Source: Eopsaltria australis (taxonomy: Eukaryota > Chordata > Aves > Passeriformes > Petroicidae). From it: a stretch of 64,000 nt of DNA. The notes under the pieces were generated by a model, which saw only the letters and a list, made by a program, of their open reading frames with translations, made no database searches and was not told where the DNA came from. The position numbers were made by a program, and so were the translations under genes. The stretch lies in the NCBI GenBank assembly GCA_034509425.1, contig JAVTVJ010001766.1, positions 1-64,000 on the forward strand, in the 5' to 3' direction. Below, in pieces: positions 19,258-30,622 of this stretch. Position 1 is the stretch's first letter. Each line of letters opens with the position of its first letter.

Positions 19258-20340
19258 AGAGGAAGAAAAAGTTAATTTACTCCATCCCTAGGAATGAAGT
19301 CCTTACAGTATGTGAAAGACTTGCTTCTATTGAGAGAATGGGGGGGAGGGAGTAGGTGAAACCACTGTGATATTGTTCAGTTTTCTGAATAGTGGAAGAG
19401 TTGTGTTTGAACACTACAACAAGACAGGGACCAGCTCTGGGCTCTGTTTTACTGTGTATGATAAAGAGAGTGAACATAAGGAGAAAAGAAAAACTGGGAA
19501 ATGCAAATAGTACATAGAAAGATTGATTTTCTTTTAAAGATTTTTATCCACTAAGAAAACAAATGGTTTTAAACTGTAGAAAAATTGTCAAAAATATCTT
19601 TGATGGTTCAAAGAGTTGTAAAAATAGTGGTTTCTTCTGTAAACTTAAAAATTTGAACACATCTTTCTCTGGGGGAATTATAAAAGTTGTGATAAATGAA
19701 TTTAGAGATTTAATTCCTTTGTTTACATAGAGCCAAAATAGCTCTGTTTGGAGGAGACCCAATCCTCTCTGCTCTTTGTGTGTTTTATTGTGAAAAGCCA
19801 GAGTTGTCAAGGTTCGATCCTAAAGTCACCTCTGCTGCCGCCTTATAAGGATGGTACTGTCCCTATACAGGCCTAGGAATTTAAGAATACAGAGAATTTT
19901 ACAAGTACCAATACCCCAGACAAAAAGAGCTACAACAGTTTTTTTAAATTGGTGGGGTACTGCAGAACATGGACTGGGGATTTCTCTGTTTTGACCAGAC
20001 CTCGAACTGACTTTTTGGCCCACAACAGTCCTAGTGTTGTGGTATAGACACCAGAGGGAAAACAAAGCTTTAGAAAATTGAAGAACAAATTATTTAATGC
20101 TCCAGTCCTGGCTCTTCCAAATTCAGAAAAGAGATTTAGGTTGTGTGTAGAGGTGGAACAGAGCCACACTGGAAGACTTTTAGTACAGGTACATGGGGGA
20201 ACACGGCGACCTGTCGCTTATTTTTTCAAACTGCAGACCCTGTGGCCAGGGGCTGGCCTCATTGTCTGCAGAATTGTGCAGCCAGAGCCCTAATGGTAAC
20301 TGAGGCCTGAAAATTAACAATAAGATGGTGTTTGATTGTT
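19258..20340 (+). pseudogene. pol: Reverse transcriptase remnant of outer retrovirus
   Basis: The outer pol resumes after the ERVL insertion. At 19302-19326 it reads LQYVKDLL, the RT active-site box with Lys in place of the first catalytic Asp. Further on, 20078-20293 is open and reads a gamma-type connection region with LFNAPVLALP and RRPVAYFFK. The stretch between them is full of stops and frame changes, and part of the palm before the active site is missing. Confidence 0.75.
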
Positions 20341-20391
20341 AAGGTTTCACATCAAATTGGGGCTTTGTTGACTGAGGGAGCCTCTAGGTAG

Positions 20392-20760
20392 ATGGCTAGC
20401 ATTCAGTTATTGCAGTATGAATCTTGTTTGGTGGAACAGGAGAATTTGGGGCTGAGGAGTAAAGGGTCTAACTCAGCCTCCTGTCTGAACGACCCTGGAG
20501 AGGGGGGCTGGGAAGAAACCCATGGCTACATTCGAGTGGTAAATCTCCAAGCACAGACCAGAGAGCGTTTGCGAAACACTCCCTGGCCTGGGGGAAAAAG
20601 TGTGTTTATTGATGAGTCCACAACAGTGATAGAGGGGAGGTTGCCACCCACATTGTCAGCTCAGACAGCTGAGCTGTGGGTGCCTGTAAATTATATCGAA
20701 ACAAACTAATAAATGTTTTTACTGATTCTAAATATGCATATGGGTAATATATGCATTTAA
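20392..20760 (+). pseudogene. pol: First RNase H domain of outer pol
   Basis: One frame (20392-20709) reads EETHG near the junction of connection and RNase H, then VFIDEST, which is the first catalytic strand with Glu for Gly after Asp. SAQTAEL with the catalytic Glu follows. After a frame break, NVFTDSKYAYG at about 20712-20745 gives the third acidic residue. The C-terminal part (His loop) is absent. Stops show it is dead. Confidence 0.7.
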
Positions 20761-20989
20761 AAAGAGAGGGATGAAGAAAAACAAAAGATTAAAGCAAAAA
20801 TGCTAGTTACAACTGTTAGGGACTATAAACAGTGAATTGAAAGATATAGTGAAAAGGTGAAGTTTCTATATGAGAAACTGATTACCGAAAAAAAATAAAA
20901 TGGACAGAGCAAGACAAATTGTATAGAAGTAGTGGAATTACAGACAAAGGTAAAACAAAACTTAGAAGAAGAAGAATTAAAAGAACAGA

Positions 20990-21450
20990 GAGAAATGGTT
21001 TGTGGATGGATCAACAAAGGTTATAAAAGGAAAAAGAAAGTCAGAGTATACAATAGTAGATGGAAAGTCAAGAAAAATAATGAGTCGGGACCCCTAAGTG
21101 CTAGTTAGTCAGCACAGACTTGTGAGTTATATACAATTTTACAGGCACTTAAAAGGCTAAAAGGGAAGAGAAGGACCATTTTTACTGATTCCAAATATGC
21201 TTTTGGGATAGTCCACACCTTTGGAAAAATTTGGGAAGAAAGAGGTTTAATCAGCACTCACGGACGAGAGTTGGTTCATGAAAAATTAATAAGACAAATC
21301 CTAGAGGTTATTAGAGGAACGGAAGCAATTTTAGTAGTACATGTTTAAGAACACCAAGTAGAGATTCAATTTCAAACTCGAGAAAATAATTTAACAGATA
21401 GAGAAGCTAAGAAAACAAGATTATTGGTGATAAATATTCCAGAAATCAGA
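20990..21450 (+). pseudogene. pol: Second RNase H domain of outer pol
   Basis: About 240 bp after the first domain a fuller one follows: WFVDGSTKV at about 20997, then in another frame SAQTCELYTILQALK at about 21110, then IFTDSKYAFG at about 21177-21206, a long helix, a VVHV...EHQ loop with one stop, and NNLTDREAK. All expected RNase H landmarks are in order. It is less decayed than the first, and the two differ in wording, so they are not a simple recent duplication. Confidence 0.7.
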
Positions 21451-21540
21451 GGGGATAAGACCCAGGAATATCCCTCACGTCCCTCCTAAAACGAAACTGA
21501 AGGATATGAAAAAATAGGAGGAAAGTGAAAAGAAGGTAAA

Positions 21541-21745
21541 TGGAAATTACCTGATGGAAAAGAATTATTATCTAAAGATTATACCAGGAAGGTTTTAAAG
21601 AGACTTCATCAACAGAAAACCTGGAAAGAAGTCTCTCTAACACCTCACTGGGAAGGTCCTTACCTTGTACTTCTAACCACAAACACAGCAATACGAACGG
21701 CTGAGAAGGGCTGGACACACTTCTCAAGTAAAGAAAATTAAACGT
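21541..21745 (+). pseudogene. pol: Integrase remnant lacking the catalytic core
   Basis: LPDGKELLSKDYTRKVLKRL is followed by one conserved His of the integrase zinc domain (21550-21615). In the same frame KEVSLTPHWEGPYLVLL comes next, which belongs to the C-terminal integrase domain of gammaretroviruses. About 700-800 bp of core that should hold the D, D, E triad is absent. The join keeps the frame, so it may have been deleted before most other damage. Confidence 0.7.
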
Positions 21746-23107
21746 CAGGAGGGGTCACCTGAATGGAAAGTGACTTCTCCTCCAGGAAGCTTGAAGATAA
21801 AAGTGCACCAACATACTGAATGACTGAAGGGGATAAGTTGTTTGGTACCAGGGTGCGAATGTTACCCATTTGTTCACTTTAAGTATAGTTATTGTCAAGA
21901 AATTTGGGTTACACATTGTAAGAGGGGATATAAACCAAAATAACTTTGTACAGGGTGCTTGGAGAAGGAATACGCTTTAACCACCCATACCTTAGTAGTC
22001 GCCTCTGACACGGGCATATTAGAATTAGACTCTCCAAAGTAGTATCACTTGTTCAAAAAGGGGGTGAGGGGTAAATTAGATTCAAAGGCACAGGCTCTAG
22101 CCATCAAGTGCCAACAGTCAAACAAGGTACCCTGTAGTGCTGATGCAGTCAAACTATCAAGGTGGGGCATCTTTAAGAGGAGGTATGTGGCTCGTTCCAA
22201 TTATAGGTCCCCTGAAGAATACCCCTGCTGCCGAGAAGATGGACTCCCTCGCCACGGGTGGCAACCCCGTGGGCGTAGGCAGAGGCAGAAGAGTACGCCT
22301 GTGGGGAACCTTGATGGTCCTGAGTCTAATAATGGACAAGACGGCCAGTCTGCTCCCTGAGAATCACCTCAGTGTTGAGAAGCAGAGCCCAGCCCAAAAC
22401 CGTAGGCAGCGCTTTAAGACCACCCTAACAGAACAGGTGGCATACCAAACCCACTATGACTGCAAAAGTGGCAATGAGAAGGGAAACTGCATACGTAATG
22501 ACACTCAATATGAAATGTGTCAATTAGAAAAATAAATAATCTGCTATAGCCCAAAAGCAATTCCTAGGGATTGGTGGTTAAAGGCGCAATCCATGAAGGA
22601 ATATAAGAAAGTATTAACTCATGTATTATACAAATGAGCAGTTGAGCCTGTGATACCCACCTGTGACAAATGTAATCATTCTGTATGGATTGGAAAGAAT
22701 ATAGAAACAATGTTTTTGGCATATTCCCAAGTCAGTACAACCTGCTATGATCGCAGCCAATTAAGAACGTGCACTATGGGTGGAAAACATACTGGGTTGA
22801 GAAAATACAAAATATGATAAAATATTTTCTGTCAGTAATGAGGGCTTAATGACTAATTATCTCAACGATAATGATGAACGAATTTGCTTACGATATATCA
22901 AAATTTTTTGTTTTGCAAGAGACAAGAAAAGGGTAGATCCAGAGACTAGGATGAAACAAATAGCTCAAGAATTAAAGAAACAGGAGTCAGAAACAAAGAG
23001 AAATGTAATTGTTAAGTCTTATAAATATGGAAGGATGAAATTAAAATTGTGTAATAAGCAAACCTAATCAAACTTACCATAAAAGCACGAATTAATATTT
23101 TAATATA
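21746..23107 (+). pseudogene. env: Decayed env of outer retrovirus
   Basis: An ATG at 22239 with good context opens 98 codons. It begins with a charged N-terminus and a hydrophobic stretch (RLWGTLMVLSLIM), as an Env leader does. It later reads YDCKSGNEKGNCIRNDTQYE, a Cys-spaced segment like a surface subunit. Upstream, 21850-21960 reads several Cys-rich pieces split by stops. After 22535 stops are frequent. I see no fusion peptide, immunosuppressive segment or CX6CC motif, so most of the transmembrane subunit is missing. Confidence 0.55.
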
Positions 23108-23120
23108 AAAGGAGAGGGAT
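23108..23120 (+). other. Polypurine tract of outer retrovirus
   Basis: AAAGGAGAGGGA lies directly before the 3' LTR and would prime plus-strand synthesis. Confidence 0.75.
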
Positions 23121-23675
23121 TGTAGTATGTGTTACAAAATAATTCCTGCTAAAATTTAAGATTACAGCATTTTACTGAAGTTGACAGAAAGCACAAATGC
23201 CGGAAACAAAGTAGCCCCAAAAATTGTGCATTTTGTGGGATTTCCTTGTCTGGCAGAGCTCCAGGATATGTATTCTACATGTGTATAAACAAAGATATGG
23301 CTCCAGGATATGGATTCCATGTGTGCATATGCAATAAATAATATACGTCGCCAGAAACTCATTCCCTCAGCAAAATCGACTACTGATTTCAGGAGCTGTC
23401 ATCAGACATGGTGGAAAGACAGGAAAAAACTACATTGTTGTATTGAAAAGATAAAATTAACAAAGAAGAAAAAAGGTATTAAAAGACACCTCATGGAAAC
23501 CGCAACGGGGAACTGGTGAGACTCAAACCGACAGTGTTTCGGACCCAGTTCACCCCAACGCCGATTGTCTGGCTCGACGTTGTTTTTTTTGCTTCATGGC
23601 TCTTTTTCAAATTTTATACTTTGATTTTTTTAATAAATTCTCTTTAATAAAAAATTGGCTGATTTGTTTATAACA
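23121..23675 (+). repeat. 3' LTR of outer retrovirus
   Basis: It starts TGTAGTATGTG and ends TTTATAACA. It has one copy of the U3 unit that is doubled in the 5' LTR. The TATA box is altered to TATTAAAA, while AATAAA (about 23631) and the nested stem-loop are kept. It differs from the 5' LTR at clearly more sites than the ERVL LTR pair does, so this element is older. Confidence 0.88.
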
Positions 23676-23999
23676 ATCATGTGGTAATCCACAGCCCTAT
23701 ATAACAGTTTTTATAGTTTTGTGATTTCCACATGCAGGTTTTGGCACACAGCTTGCACTATGGTTTGTTTCTACATCTCTTTGGGCTGTGTTTCCATCAT
23801 TCCAAATGTGCAGTAGCAGATAGAGTTCCAATCGGCCAGGTTCTTCTTGTTCTTTTATTTATCCTCTGTGAATTAACATTCCAGGCAAGCATCTTTGTCA
23901 CAAACAGAAAATGTAAGAAAAGGTAACCTGTATGTGGTGAAATTCAATTCTTGTCTCTTGGTCCAAGACAAAAAATATTTACTTTTTCTTATTGTTTTT
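23676..23999. other. No gene recognised
   Basis: AT-rich host-like sequence between two LTR elements. Confidence 0.5.
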
Positions 24000-24575
24000 C
24001 AGTCTGTTGTGGGTTGAGCCTGGCTGGGTGCCAGGTGCCCACTTAGTCACTCTATCACTCCCTCTCCCACTGGGAGAGGGGAGAGAATAATATGGAGGAA
24101 AACTAGCAGGGCAAGTTAAGGCAGTTTATTACAGTAGAAAGCAGAAAACAAGTGGGGATTTGCATGTGCAAGAGCTAGAGAGGAAAACAGTCAGTCTCTA
24201 CTTCCTATTAGCAGCGATGTCCAGACACTTTCGGGGAAGCAGGGCTTCAGCATGCATAGTGGTTGCTCAAGAAGGCAAACATGGAAGACTCCTAAATGCC
24301 TCCCCCTCCTCCTCTCTTCCTTCCCTTATATATCTGAGCTGATGTCATATGGTATGGAATATCCCTTTGGCTGACTGGGGTCAGCTGGCCTGCTCGTGTC
24401 CCCTCCCAGGATTTTGCCCACCCCCATCCCCTTTGGTGGGGGGAAGGAATGTCAGAGGGACAGCACTGCTTGGCAGTCGCCAAAACACTGCTCTGTTATC
24501 AACACCAGCTACCGATACAAAGCACAGCACTGTAAGGGCTGTGAGCTTTACCCCAGTCAGACCCAATACACAGTC
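24000..24575 (-). mobile_element. Solo LTR (family F), minus orientation, perfect 5-bp duplication
   Basis: The LTR is 24005-24570 and reads TGTTGTGGGTTGAGCC to CAGACCCAATACA on the plus strand. It is flanked by CAGTC on both sides (24000-24004, 24571-24575). On the minus strand there are a TATA-like ATATATAAGG (about 24325) and AATAAA (about 24128), so sense is minus. Confidence 0.92.
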
Positions 24576-27500
24576 ATATTTAAAAGGCAGTGATAATCCA
24601 TCCACAATGGATTGCAATGTGTCTCTGTTCCCAGATTTATAAATAGGAATTTATAATGCAAAAGTTGTTATAAGGTGTAGTTATCTCAGACACATGGTCC
24701 TAATCAACAACACATTAATAAGCAGTACTGAAAAATACATCAGAGGAGATATCATGATTTTTCTGCAAAATTTTAATCTTGATGTCCCTGAAGTGGCTCA
24801 AATACCTTCATCAGTAAAGCAGACATTGACCAAAATTTCATGGATGTGTGTTCTATGGTGGTCATTTTTCTGAATATGAATAATTAAATATTACATAAGC
24901 CATTAATTGTCAGGGATGTTTGGGGGTTTTTCTCTCAGTCAAAAAACCTTAGAAAACTCAGGTTTCCTTCTTGAGAGTTGATATTAGTTGCTAGAAAGAC
25001 TGTTGCATGGAGACCTCATATGTCTCGTGAGCAGCTATGTCCAAACCACATCCAAAACATTTATCTTGTCTGGGGAGCTGATGTCTGAACAGCTCTGCTT
25101 CAGAGGTTGAGTTTTGACATTATAAATGGTGCTTTTTTTTGGAGCCACCATCTTTCAGTCTCCAGAGTGAGCAATAAACCCTTCCAGGCATATCTGTAGG
25201 GAAACAGGGTATTCAGACTCATTCTTTGTTCATTTGAAAATGAAATTAATTAGGCAATGTGCTCTATATGTTTGTCCCAAAGGCTAGTATTATTGCTATT
25301 TAACCAATGGCTGCCATTTACTGAAATACCGAAACACATATTTAATTTTAATGTTACTGTCACATCTGAATTGATGTTAGGTATGCAAATTTGATTTCAA
25401 ATGAGAAATTAAGTGGCTAATCAGTTGATCGCTGCACTCATAGTATGTCATTAGCATTTTTGGTTTTACATTATTATTTATCTTTGACTGCTGGGTAGTT
25501 TTAGTCTCACAGCACGTTATTTAATCCAACTGCCATTTTTCTTGTTATAGTTAATTAAAACTTGTGAAAAAAACAGTTACAAGGTAACAAAATCACTGTT
25601 TTAAAATAGCCTGGTATATACCTTACAGAGGTAGAAATAATGCTAGATAAACACATCTGTGGATGTAAGATACCAAACATATGCCTTCAGCAATCAGGCC
25701 ACTGTTGAACTAGAACTTTTGTATTTGCCATTGAGTGCTAAATTTATATGAACAGGGCAGAACAAATCAAAGACAGTAACTACTTTTTTTTTTTACATTT
25801 CCAGCATTTGTGTTTTGGATTGGTTTCCATTGTTTTGAGTATTCATCATACTGCCAAGCTACCAGCTGGTCCATTGAGCTGCTAACAGATTACTCCTGGA
25901 GCATGTCAGGGGAGGTTTTTCCTATATCCAGTTCTCTAGTTTGATCTTCAAGTTCCAATCCTCAGATGATTATTCTCTGTGGAAAGCATTATTGGATTGT
26001 TGGAATTTTTTCCCCTGTAATTTATTATTTTGTATTGTAGATGAATTTGGAAGAATGCTAAGAAGAATGTTTAAGGCTCTTATAAGCCACTAACTTCCCT
26101 TTTTAAAGAGGGAGATCAGGGTAGAGAAAGTTTGGAGGGAATATACATTGTCAGAACTATCTTTTTGCCTAGAAACTCCAGTAGTTCTTGGCTTGGAGGC
26201 AAATTTTACATTTAGTGAGAAACAACTTCTTTATACATGAAAACCCACACACAATTCAATGTAGCCAATGTAGACAGATCACACATTTTGAAATTCCAGA
26301 ATATAAATGCCCTGAAAGTGTCATTTTCTCTGAATGTGGAGTGGAAGGTGATAATCTTCCTGCCATTGCAGCTTTGTGCTGCTGTGACTGTACATGGTCT
26401 ACACCCTCACACTGGATGAGTTGTGTGCTTTTCCGGTTCTCTTCCAGCCCCTTGATCCAGCAGTTTACAAGACAAAGTTAACTCGATATTATGCACAGGG
26501 AACAAAGCAGAGCTGAGACAAAGATACTGGAAAGGTGCATAGCAAACAAAGTGAGAAACTTAGACTGTGAGTTAGACTGGGGGACAAAATTGGGAATTTT
26601 GCATAGAGCTTCTGTCAGAGACCTTTAAATGTTTTCAGGCAAGACCAGGAACCTCTGAGAGTAGCCAATGCTCTTGATCTCTTATGCAGCTGGCACAGTG
26701 ATGTAGGAACTGGTGAGATTTGAAATAAAGGAGAAATGGGTCTGAAAAGAAGCTTCAGAGCCAGCAGGACAGCAGCAACTTCTTAGGCAGTGATAGTGCG
26801 GAGCAAAGCTGAAGGAGGTAGCTGGAACAGATACAGAGTTTAGAAGACAACTGAATACCTTCTGAGACAAGAAAAATATAACCAAGCTACCAGAAAGGGA
26901 AAATGAGACTAGTTAACAAGACTACTGGGTGAGAGAGAAGGCAATGTGCCAGTGAGTGGGCAGCAGTGCAGAAAAGTAGAGTAGGGTTGGTTATGCAAAA
27001 GAAACAGAGTAGGATGAGAAATTAGAGTACTTCTCTGGGACTAATGAAGTGAAAGGATGTGTCTTCGGAGCAACCAGGAGTAGAGCAGGGGCATTTGAGG
27101 AGCATGGGCACACTGAATCAAGTTTGGAGAAGGTGGGGAACAAAACATCAAAGTCTGTTCCCAGTAAAGCACACTTTCCTATAGAGCCTGGCACTGGACC
27201 TGAGATTCAGGGCCTCTTGCCATACTATAGCTTCTGATAAAGGCCAGATGTCCATGAACTTGCTACAGACGTTACCTGTGTCAGTTTTCTCTATTTAGAC
27301 AAGATAATAATGAGGACACAGAAGTTTGATCTCCTTTAGGTGTGATTGCACCTGATCAGAGACCCGGGAAGGGCTCAATTCATACCAAGACCTCTGACAC
27401 CAGATATATATTAGGGTTGAATGAAAGCTCATGTGTTGCAACATCCTACAGTATATAAATACACCATGGTGTGTTCCACACTGATGTCTGTTTGATACAC

Positions 27501-28171
27501 GCTGCTTCTGCAGTCCGTGATAAAACAGTACCAGTTCTCAGGCCAAAAATCACTGTATCTACATAAGTCAAAAGTTTGGTCCAGCTCTGATCTGGCTGAG
27601 AGCTCTCACATATGCAGTTGGGATTGTTGAGAGAGTTTAATTCCAATAAAACAGGGAACACAACAATGACATACACAAAAACATATTGCTTGCAATAAAG
27701 CATTAGGAGAGTGCTGTCCAATAGGTCCAGATGTGTGGGGCAGGCGAGTGTCAACCTGAACACCATGTTCAACTTTGCCTGTTTTCCACACCCTGACAGT
27801 GAACCTCACCCTTAGCCCCCAGACACCCATGCCTGTGATAGTAATTTTCCTACTCTAGCTAAGTCTTGTAAATCTTGACAATGCTGAATAACTTCCTATC
27901 TATCGTACAACTAAATATTGTCAAGGTTCACGAATTGCCATTCTTTTGCCTGTCTTTTTTTATTAGGTTGCTGTTTCAGAGACTAACTATCAGATTAAAC
28001 TTTACATAACACAGAATGCCACTGGCAATGGCACTGCCACCAGTACTTTTCCAGAATTCCAGTCTCTAGAATATCCCCTTAGATGTGGGAAATTCAACTG
28101 AAACTATTAAACCAGAAGCTGTACTGTAATGACTCTATTGAATGGCACTCTTTGGCATTAAAAAACTCACT
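24576..28171. other. No gene recognised
   Basis: AT-rich DNA with short chance frames only. A Cys-rich frame at 26188-26481 has no known spacing pattern and no splice context. Confidence 0.5.
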
Positions 28172-28801
28172 GATTTCTGTGGCGGTGGTTCAAACCCATA
28201 AAACCCTTTCCCCCCCGAGAAAATTGTGGAGACCCAAGGACTAGGACCCCCCCTGGGGTGGAGTCCAGAATGGATTGCCCCAGAGAGGGGTCGAGTTCTA
28301 GGGAGGCTGGTTGCCCTCTCATAATTTGCCCTGCTACCTGCCACTCTCCTGCCTATCTCCCCAATTCTGGGAAGATCCCTGTCACTCAGTTCATGATTGT
28401 GTTGTTTGTATCTCCCTCTCCTCCCCTCCCCCTTCCCGGTTGGCCCCTGTCCCTTTGTCCCTCCCTGGTTCCTCCCCAGTGCCCCTTTGTGATTGGTTGT
28501 TACTCGGAAAATAAAGTCTGATGCCCTGCTGAGCGCCGGGGTCCTTCGCCCCTGAGCTCAGGCTGCTGACCTCTGTGTTACTGTGTGCCTGTTGCTCTGG
28601 GCGAGGGAACACTCCCTTCGCAACAACTCCGGCTCAGTGGACACAGCGTGGCTGCCTATACGGGAGGCGCAGCCTGCGGCCAAGGATTCCGATCCTAACT
28701 GCAGTGAACCTGGAAAGGGACACTCGCAGTAACTGCTGCTGGGCTGCTGACCGAAACCCTGGTGGTCAGATGTCCAGCCCACGCCATCGGCTACAGATTT
28801 C
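28172..28801 (+). mobile_element. Solo LTR (family G, class II size duplication)
   Basis: The LTR is 28178-28795, TGTGGCGGTGG to CATCGGCTACA. GATTTC flanks it on both sides (28172-28177, 28796-28801). An AATAAA at 28511 gives plus sense. It is GC-rich, with C-rich U3 and a long R-U5. The 6-bp duplication points to an ERVK-like integrase. Confidence 0.92.
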
Positions 28802-30591
28802 TGCTGAATCTTCTCCATTCTGACTTAAATAGTTAAAATATTCAGTTGAAGTAGTATCAGAACTTGTTCACTTGGTTTTGCACCTACTACCTGTAAGTGT
28901 ATGTCCATGAATGTCCATCTGTTAAGTCTGAAGCTTTTTCTGCTTCCCTAGTTCAACAAATACATGTTTATTTCACACAATGGGAATAAGTTCCACTGAG
29001 GGTTTGTGAATAAACAGGCCTGTGAATTCTGCTGTTAGATATTGTGCAGGGAGCATGAGGCTATAGAAGTCTACAAATGGACTGGGTCCAGTATATCGAG
29101 TCTGAGGTGTTGGTCTATCCAGCTTTAAACCAGTGCTTTGCTTTGCACTGATACTCAGTGATTTCATCCCTTGGCTTCCAGAGCCTGACCTGGGATATGT
29201 GCTTTTATTTCCAGGAGTACCATATACACTTTACTATAACTGATGCAGTAGCAGCTACACTTGGGGTGGATATGGTAGTGCATAAGTAGGACTATTTTGA
29301 ACACCCCTCTGGGGTTCAGACTTAGCATCCAAACATTGTGAGGGCTCCACACCTGGGCTTTTTGGCTGTCAGAGGGAATTAACACCACTCCTGACAATGC
29401 CCAAGGCTGCCCTGTGCATAGTGTGTGTGAAACATCCAAATTGTATTTGGAAGAGCACCAGAGAAAAACCTTTAAGGAGATTAAACTTCAGAAGGATTTT
29501 TTAATGTGTAGTGCCTGAATCCAAAACCTAAAACTGAGGAGAAGGAAAACAGTCACAGTCAGCTCATTAAGTGAGGTAGGGGGGAAAAAAGAGTATATAA
29601 CTGTTAAATTGGATAATATATCATCTTATAGATGTGCATGATATTGAGTACTCTAGCATTAATTTCTTCATTTCTAAATTTTTGTGTTAGATGTTGTGAT
29701 CTGTTAATGTAGTTCTGCATTTATTTTTTTTATATATGACTTAAAATCTGACAGACGGCAAGCTTTTGCAATTATTATCCCTTTATTTCCTCAGAATGTG
29801 ACCTAGTAGTTTTTGGAAAATATGCCTAAGGGAAATGTTGGTTGTTTCAATGGTTGTGTAAGTTAAAACTGTAGCATACAATATAATGCAAAGGACAATT
29901 CTATAGTGATAAGTCAGAGGACCATATGACTTCATAGGGCTTTTTCTATTTGTGCTTTGTGTGGTTCTGGAAAAGGGCGTTAGCTTTTCTCTCTGTTATC
30001 CTGCTGCTCTGCCTCAGGGAAAGACTGGACTTGGACAGGATAAATTAATTTTCATTTGGACTGTGTCTCTCTCCCTTTCTCCCAGCATCACATTTGAAGT
30101 TCCTGTGTTGTGTGATCAAAAGGCATGTGATGCAGTCAGCTCTGCTGCACTCAGCACAACTGTGTACGATACAGATGGTACTAGGGATTATGGAGATACT
30201 ATCTGACCAGTAAAGAGACGAAAAGCATCCAGTCTTTAATAAAATGGTTGTATCAGTGGCAGTGGAAAAACATTTGATCAGTGTAGACAAGGTAACACTT
30301 AGTGAAAAGCTTAAGGACTAACTTCTAAACTCTAGGTGATGTGGAGAAAGGAAAAAAGGAAAATGTTTACCTTCTGAAATCTAATGCATTTTCTTCCCAG
30401 GGCACCAAACATCCCACACAGAAAAATCTTCCTTTGGCTAACATGCATTGTCTAACTCTAGAAACAGTGTCCTAAACCAGGTTAGTAAGGGAGAATCAGA
30501 CTTCCCAAAATTTGACCCTGCCTACTTATTGTCTTTGGAGTTAAGCAATGAAATTGAGACCATCTCAATTTCTATGATTGGGATTTTCCCC

Positions 30592-30622
30592 ATTCCCTTC
30601 CCTTCCCTTCCCTTCCCTTCCC
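30592..30622 (+). repeat. (TTCCC)n microsatellite
   Basis: About six units of CCCTT in tandem. Confidence 0.9.

Larger units (their letters stand above)
7997..23675 (+). mobile_element. Outer gamma-like endogenous retrovirus carrying three nested insertions
   Basis: The two LTRs (7997-8603 and 23121-23675) share start, end and most sequence. Between them are a tRNA-Trp primer site, leader, gag start, protease and RT pieces, RNase H, integrase remnants, an env start and a polypurine tract, all in plus orientation and all decayed. After subtracting the insertions (9484-10383, 10735-11594, 13187-19252) about 7.8 kb remains, a normal provirus size. The flanks show no target duplication (TTGTAC on the left, ATCATG on the right), so one border may be rearranged. 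Confidence 0.85.

Noticed and set aside
26188..26481. Cys-rich 97-codon frame as a zinc finger
   Set aside because: There are no regular C2H2 or C4 spacings. Probably chance.
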